A DNA stretch of 32,372 nucleotides from NCBI GenBank assembly GCA_903959965.1, contig CAJBZC010000114.1, positions 1 through 32,372 of the forward strand, read 5' to 3'. Below the pieces are notes generated by a model. That model searched no databases and was not told where the DNA came from. It saw nothing but the letters and a program-made list of their open reading frames with translations. Below, in pieces: positions 28,756 through 32,372 of this stretch. Source of the DNA: an uncultured bacterium (GTDB lineage: Bacteria; Bacteroidota; Bacteroidia; Chitinophagales; Chitinophagaceae). The position numbers and the translations under genes were made by a program. Each line of letters opens with the position of its first letter. Position 1 is the first letter of the stretch.

Positions 28756-30243
28756 ATGTTCACACAATTGGACCTGTTTGGTGACTTACCCGCGCCGGAA
28801 AAACCGTCGACCCCTTCACAGCGGACTGAAAAAAAATCCACTGCAAGATCCGGCAATACCGGCTCCTCAACCCAGCCGACCCAGGCACAATTAAGCATGG
28901 GACTGCCTGAGGACGCGTTCCCGGAACCTTCCCGAGCATGGGCGGCACAGGAAGATGCACAAAAAGATCAAACTAAGGAAGTTCTTCAGAATGATCCCGC
29001 TAACCTTGTTGAATCCGAGCCCGAAAACATCATCCACCAAGCAGTCGAACACCCTGAACCATTAAATCCGACCGAAAAGCTTGATCAGCCATCGGCTTCA
29101 GATCCTTCAGCGGCATCAGAACTATCCGATGCGCAGAGAGAGTCGAACAAAATCCAGTCACTGATCTCAAGATCCGCCCCGGAAATTCCAGAAGAAAGCA
29201 GGGCAGAAAAAGGACGCAGATATTACATTCAGACAGAGATCCCTGCCGATCCACCCCTCGCCGCCAAACCTCCCGGGCCCGAAATATTGATGGCAGGCCT
29301 CATCTCCAACCGAAATACGGCTCAGGAACCCCGCCCCAGATATATTCAGACGGAAATACCCTCAGATCTGATCGAACCTGCAGCCATTGCCGTTAAAGCA
29401 TCGGATGCCGGGGTTACAACCACTGCGGAAACGGTTAATACTTCTTCCAACCTGCCGATACCTCCCGTGCCAGACGCTTCGACACCTGTCACCCCGGTAT
29501 TAGTAGAACAGGAGAAGATTCGGCCTGAAATATCCGAAGCCTCGTTGCGAAGAACCAGACCGCTCATGCCTCCCAAGGTGATCATGGCTGATCCGGAATG
29601 GGAAAAAGAGGCCCATTCAAACACAGAGGCAGTTGATGCGCTTAAGAACAGTACAAGATTATTATCGGAATCCAGCATAGACATCCCTGCCACTACTGAC
29701 AGCACGAGTGCAGATATCGACGAGAAATATCTGTCGGATGTCCAGGTATCCCGTCAGGAAACTGTGGTTCCGTCTATGCCCGACCCATTGCCTGCCCCCG
29801 AAACAGTAGTGCAAAGCATACAAGCCTCAATGCGTCGCAAAAAGGTTTCAAAGGAAGCTGTGATCGACAACGCAGGAGCAGGTGTGCCCGCGGACGAGCA
29901 ACTCAATGCACGTCAATATTACAGCATCGGGGAGGTGGCCACTATGTTCAATGTGAAAGCATCCCTGTTGAGATACTGGGAATCTGAATTCGACATGTTG
30001 AAACTGCGAAAGAACAGAAAGGGAGACCGTTTTTTTCGACCTGACGACATCAAAAGTCTGCAACTGATCCACCACCTGCTCAAGGAAAAGAAATATACCA
30101 TCGAAGGCGCGCGTGAATACATGAGGAATGCGGGAAAAATGAAAGAGAAGTTCGAGACAATTGAAACGCTTCAACGGATTCGTCAGTTCCTAGTCGAAAT
30201 GCGGAACGGACTACAAATCGAGCGTATACAGGATAATCATTGA
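28756..30243 (+). CDS. MerR-family-like HTH protein with ~385-aa low-complexity N-terminal extension
   Basis: C-terminal RQYYSIGEVATMFNVKASLLRYWESEFDMLKLRKNRKGDRFFRPDDIKSLQLIHHLLKEKKYTIEGAREYMRN is a MerR HTH; the rest is P/S/T/A/E-rich. Confidence 0.88.
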   Translation: MFTQLDLFGDLPAPEKPSTPSQRTEKKSTARSGNTGSSTQPTQAQLSMGLPEDAFPEPSRAWAAQEDAQKDQTKEVLQNDPANLVESEPENIIHQAVEHPEPLNPTEKLDQPSASDPSAASELSDAQRESNKIQSLISRSAPEIPEESRAEKGRRYYIQTEIPADPPLAAKPPGPEILMAGLISNRNTAQEPRPRYIQTEIPSDLIEPAAIAVKASDAGVTTTAETVNTSSNLPIPPVPDASTPVTPVLVEQEKIRPEISEASLRRTRPLMPPKVIMADPEWEKEAHSNTEAVDALKNSTRLLSESSIDIPATTDSTSADIDEKYLSDVQVSRQETVVPSMPDPLPAPETVVQSIQASMRRKKVSKEAVIDNAGAGVPADEQLNARQYYSIGEVATMFNVKASLLRYWESEFDMLKLRKNRKGDRFFRPDDIKSLQLIHHLLKEKKYTIEGAREYMRNAGKMKEKFETIETLQRIRQFLVEMRNGLQIERIQDNH

Positions 30244-31058
30244 TTTCGGCTGGCATTACGAGGGAGACGTATTATCCCATTGTTGTCTATGGCATACAAG
30301 CCCGCAGGCTGAAAAATAATCTGTCTTATATCGGTGGAATCGAAAGACAAAGGCCATTTGATCATTCGACCGGTTTTCAGATCGTAACTCATGATCTGAC
30401 CGTTGCATATGCCCTCAAAAGACCTGCCGGTCACCCTCACATCCGAGCATCCCAACAGCGGGATTCGTTGCTGAAAGGCTCCATAGAGATCGAATATGTA
30501 AAGTCCCCTGGCCGTATCGTACATAGACACAGTTCCCTGTTGATCTGAAAGAAACGAAGGATGCGGGACTTCATCCATGATCATCCGAAGATCCGGGCTT
30601 TCCAACAGCAGCCTGCCCTGAACATCAATCTTCCGGAGCCGTGCCTCCTGGTCATCATATAACCAGCAGTGATTGTCGTAGGATGTTGCAACAGCACTTA
30701 CCTGAATCATAGATAATCTCCGCAGATCGATGGCCTCAATCGGCTTCAGCATCCGGTCCAGCAAGAGGATCGTTCCAAAATCCGGATAGAACAGCACAAT
30801 GCGCATCGGATTTGACACATCCAGGTTTCTGAGTCTTCCATATCTGACAAAATCGTTGAAGACACCGACCGAGTCGCCCTCAGGTGAATATTTCCTCAAT
30901 TGATTGCTGCGGGTGATGACATAAAGATTGCCCAGATTGTCGACATCAAAGCGTTTAAAATCCCCCGAAATGATGCGCTGTGGTCGCTCTTGGGCATTGG
31001 CCTGCCGCAAGATCATGACCGAAGAGATCATCATAAACAGGAGGATATTAAGTTTCAT
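30237..31058 (-). CDS. Exported hypothetical protein, beta-propeller-like
   Basis: MKLNILLFMMISSVMILRQANAQ signal peptide; repeating motifs FDVDNLGNLYVITRSNQLRKYSPEG and RLRKIDVQGRLLLES suggest NHL/6-bladed-propeller-like repeats. Start overlaps the lpxH end by 11 nt. Confidence 0.7.
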   Translation of the reverse strand: MKLNILLFMMISSVMILRQANAQERPQRIISGDFKRFDVDNLGNLYVITRSNQLRKYSPEGDSVGVFNDFVRYGRLRNLDVSNPMRIVLFYPDFGTILLLDRMLKPIEAIDLRRLSMIQVSAVATSYDNHCWLYDDQEARLRKIDVQGRLLLESPDLRMIMDEVPHPSFLSDQQGTVSMYDTARGLYIFDLYGAFQQRIPLLGCSDVRVTGRSFEGICNGQIMSYDLKTGRMIKWPLSFDSTDIRQIIFQPAGLYAIDNNGIIRLPRNASRNQ

Positions 31059-31806
31059 AGCTAAGCAATGAAAGGTTTTCGCCGTCGAATACGGCATAGG
31101 TGTCGTATCTGATCCAATCTCCGAGGTTAATGTACCTGCTTTGTGGGGTCAGGGTAAAGTCGATCGGCAGATGTCGATGCCCAAAAATGAAGTATGCCAC
31201 CTGCTTCTCCCGGAGCACATCCTTGCAATAGGTCACCAGCCATTCCCGCTGCTCACCCAGGAACTCGTCATCAGCGTGACCTGTCAGGGCTCTGCTGCGC
31301 CTGCTGAAATGATCTGCCACTCCGATGCCAATGGCCGGAGGCAGGATCCCGAACAGCCACCGGCAGACCGGATTTCGAAATACCTTTTTTAAGAATTTAT
31401 ATCCATGGTCCCCGGGGCCCAGGCCATCACCATGGCCAATATGAAAGCGAAAACCATTAAACAGGTAGTCTCTGGGTTCGTCGAACACAGGGATATTCAG
31501 TTCATGTTCAAAATAACCGCTCATCCACATGTCGTGGTTGCCTATGAAAAAGTGTACCGGGATCCCGCTATCGGTAATATCCGCGAGTTTTCCGAGGATC
31601 CGCACATACCCTTTAGGGACCACCTTCCGATATTCAAACCAGAAATCAAACATGTCGCCCAGTATAAAAATCATGGCGGCATCCGCACGAGCGGATTCAA
31701 GAAAACGGACAATTTTGCGTTCCCTGACGAGGCTTTGCTTCTTGTCGGGAGCTCCGAGGTGAAAATCGGAGAGGAAATAGACTTTTTTTCCGGCGGGAAT
31801 GTCCAT
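31048..31806 (-). CDS. lpxH: UDP-2,3-diacylglucosamine diphosphatase (LpxH-like metallophosphoesterase)
   Basis: YFLSDFHLGAP, ILGDMFDFWFEYR, FIGNHDMWM, HIGHGDGLGPGDHGYKF and FIFGHRHLPID. Confidence 0.85.
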   Translation of the reverse strand: MDIPAGKKVYFLSDFHLGAPDKKQSLVRERKIVRFLESARADAAMIFILGDMFDFWFEYRKVVPKGYVRILGKLADITDSGIPVHFFIGNHDMWMSGYFEHELNIPVFDEPRDYLFNGFRFHIGHGDGLGPGDHGYKFLKKVFRNPVCRWLFGILPPAIGIGVADHFSRRSRALTGHADDEFLGEQREWLVTYCKDVLREKQVAYFIFGHRHLPIDFTLTPQSRYINLGDWIRYDTYAVFDGENLSLLSYET

Positions 31807-31844
31807 GATGGCGGGAAAAGTTATCTGTCCGTGTACTGATCAGG

Positions 31845-32372
31845 TCAAAGTGGGAGTCCATCTTCCACCAGCAGACAGTACACTTCACGGGGACCGTGTA
31901 CCCCAACAACCAGTGTCTTTTCTATGTCCGCTGTCCGGCTCGGGCCTGTTGCAAAACTGATGACGGAAGGGATTTCGCCATGGTAACGTTTTCTGACCAT
32001 ACCGAGGGCGTCTGAGATGTCATAGGTTAATTGGGAAGTGAGGGCAATGCACACATGCACCGGCGCATATACGCTGGCGGTCCTTCCATGGGGAAGGGCT
32101 GCACTGAGTACGATGGTACCCGTTCGGGCTACCAAAGCCTCACAACCGGTAAAGGATACATCGCAGTCGGATAAGTCATCCGTGTAATGAAAATCCGATA
32201 GACCCATGAGGTCGAACATCTTAACCAGCGGTGCTTCCTTGCAATAGATTTTTGACCAACCCTTTTCCTTGATCAGCGCTCCAGCCTGTTGAGCCAGGTC
32301 TTCCCGGGAGGGGCAATACGCGAATTTTCCGAGCAAACGGGTGAATTCGGTAGCGAAAATCACGGATAGGTC
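31845..32372 (-). CDS. LUD-domain protein (LutC/YkgG-like), 5' truncated by window edge
   Basis: Frame is open to the window end (DLSVIFATEFTRLLGKF...); DVSFTGCEALVARTGTIVLSAALPHGRTASVYAPVHVCI and VISFATGPSRTADIEKTLVVGVHGPREVYCLLVEDG. Confidence 0.85.
   Translation of the reverse strand, partial: DLSVIFATEFTRLLGKFAYCPSREDLAQQAGALIKEKGWSKIYCKEAPLVKMFDLMGLSDFHYTDDLSDCDVSFTGCEALVARTGTIVLSAALPHGRTASVYAPVHVCIALTSQLTYDISDALGMVRKRYHGEIPSVISFATGPSRTADIEKTLVVGVHGPREVYCLLVEDGLPL

Noticed and set aside
1-32372. CRISPR arrays, tRNA/rRNA genes, insertion sequences, prophage or defence islands
   Set aside because: No spaced direct-repeat arrays, tRNA-like cloverleaf sequences, transposase or integrase motifs, or known defence-gene signatures were seen on either strand.

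Overview
The window looks like an ordinary chromosomal segment from a Bacteroidota bacterium, probably Chitinophagaceae-like. The assignment rests on the SusC/SusD pair, a PorZ-like T9SS propeller with a C-terminal sorting domain next to recO, and TAnnTTTG-type -7 promoter motifs. It is densely packed with about 24 genes: POT and OPT peptide transporters, an AlkB-type monooxygenase, serS, a small conserved hypothetical, a cyclophilin PPIase, gcvH, a VanZ-like gene, prfA, an amidohydrolase, recO, porZ, an RND/MMPL permease, a susC-susD-lipoprotein operon, a TlpA-like thioredoxin lipoprotein, gatB, alaS, an M23 peptidase, a MerR-like regulator with a very long N-terminal extension, a propeller-like exported protein, lpxH, and a truncated LUD-domain gene. 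I found no CRISPR array, tRNA/rRNA, transposon, prophage or recognisable defence system. The observations most worth following up are: (1) the MerR-like protein, whose first residues (MFTQLDLFGD) contain a perfect canonical beta-clamp-binding pentapeptide QLDLF, followed by a ~370-residue low-complexity linker with a duplicated RYIQTEIP motif; (2) an unexplained 258-bp convergent intergenic region with a perfect 8-bp GNRA-capped hairpin, a 10-codon mini-ORF and a direct repeat; (3) two TTGTT..AACAA dyads upstream of susC. All functional claims are inference from sequence reading; no searches were run.
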